A stretch of 13,716 bases of DNA from Candidatus Latescibacterota bacterium (GTDB taxonomy: Bacteria > JAAXHH01 > JACQVL01), in NCBI GenBank assembly GCA_016209865.1, contig JACQVL010000159.1:1-13716 (forward strand), written 5' to 3'. A program made the position numbers and the translations under genes. Of the stretch, positions 13,604-13,716 are shown piece by piece. The notes under the pieces are model-generated. The model made no database searches. It was not told where the DNA came from and worked only from the letters and a program-made list of their open reading frames with translations. How positions within the stretch are numbered: position 1 is the stretch's first letter; each line of letters begins with the position of its first letter.

Positions 13604-13716
13604 GATTATCAAAACAGGTTCATCCGACATTTTTACGGATCACGCTGATGAGAGTTTGATGATCAAAACAGGGCATCCGTAGGGGCGATCCTTGTGATCG
13701 CCCGCATCGGGGCGAA
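13604..13716. repeat. Left arm(s) of the dispersed palindromic element, copy C, at the contig end
   Basis: An arm sequence, GATTATCAAAACAGG..CATCCG (13604-13626), is repeated directly with few changes at 13658-13679 (GATGATCAAAACAGGGCATCCG). The palindromic core follows from 13679 to the contig end. Bases 13677-13716 equal 1-40. Joined to 1-86, the whole element would be roughly 110 bp with imperfect inverted arms: TTTGATGATCAAAACAGG left, and the complement of the TCGTCAAAA flank right. Confidence 0.8.

Overview
The window looks like one complete contig of chromosomal DNA from an uncultivated, GC-rich diderm bacterium. The evidence is a SPOR-domain/class A PBP operon, a proteobacterial-style YggX, and dispersed palindromes and REP-like hairpins in the gaps. 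NC10/Methylomirabilota, Nitrospirota or a relative of the Proteobacteria would fit, but the window does not settle this. Its first and last 40 bases are identical and lie inside a dispersed repeat. The contig therefore either stopped at a repeat or closed on itself.

Layout. (1) 1-326: repeat debris and a good sigma-70-type promoter. (2) 327-4149 (+): a translationally coupled trio of SPOR membrane protein, unknown membrane-anchored protein and bifunctional PBP1A-type peptidoglycan synthase. (3) 4173-4910 (-): a WcaJ-type sugar-phosphate transferase starting exopolysaccharide or O-antigen synthesis, followed by a dispersed palindrome. (4) 5018-7884 (-): an 88-aa unknown, a small cross-brace (RING/PHD-like) zinc-finger protein, a MEMO-family protein with a PqqD/RRE-like N-terminus, and an ADP-ribosylglycohydrolase; the last three overlap. 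(5) 7929-9967 (+): promoter, tRNA-Gly(GCC), tRNA-Cys(GCA), terminator, yggX, and a radical SAM gene. (6) 9970-10474: a lower-GC four-helix-bundle (23S-IVP-like) gene enclosed by inverted arrays of a 7-bp repeat. (7) 10480-13533 (-): a two-gene operon of an M14 carboxypeptidase/amidohydrolase-like fusion and a zinc MDR alcohol dehydrogenase. (8) 13534-13716: short repeats.

Main points. The radical SAM gene appears to end not at its first TGA but to read through it as selenocysteine. This gives a Cys-Sec-Ala-Glu-Pro tail, and a hairpin with bacterial SECIS geometry starts 12 nt after the TGA. A conventional gene call would truncate this protein. The four-helix-bundle cassette with inverted heptamer arrays exactly fills the gap between two convergent genes and looks like a small mobile unit modelled on 23S rRNA intervening sequences. 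Two other unrelated 7-bp-period arrays occur in other gaps of the window. The zinc finger/MEMO/ADP-ribosylhydrolase operon is a second candidate for an undescribed system.
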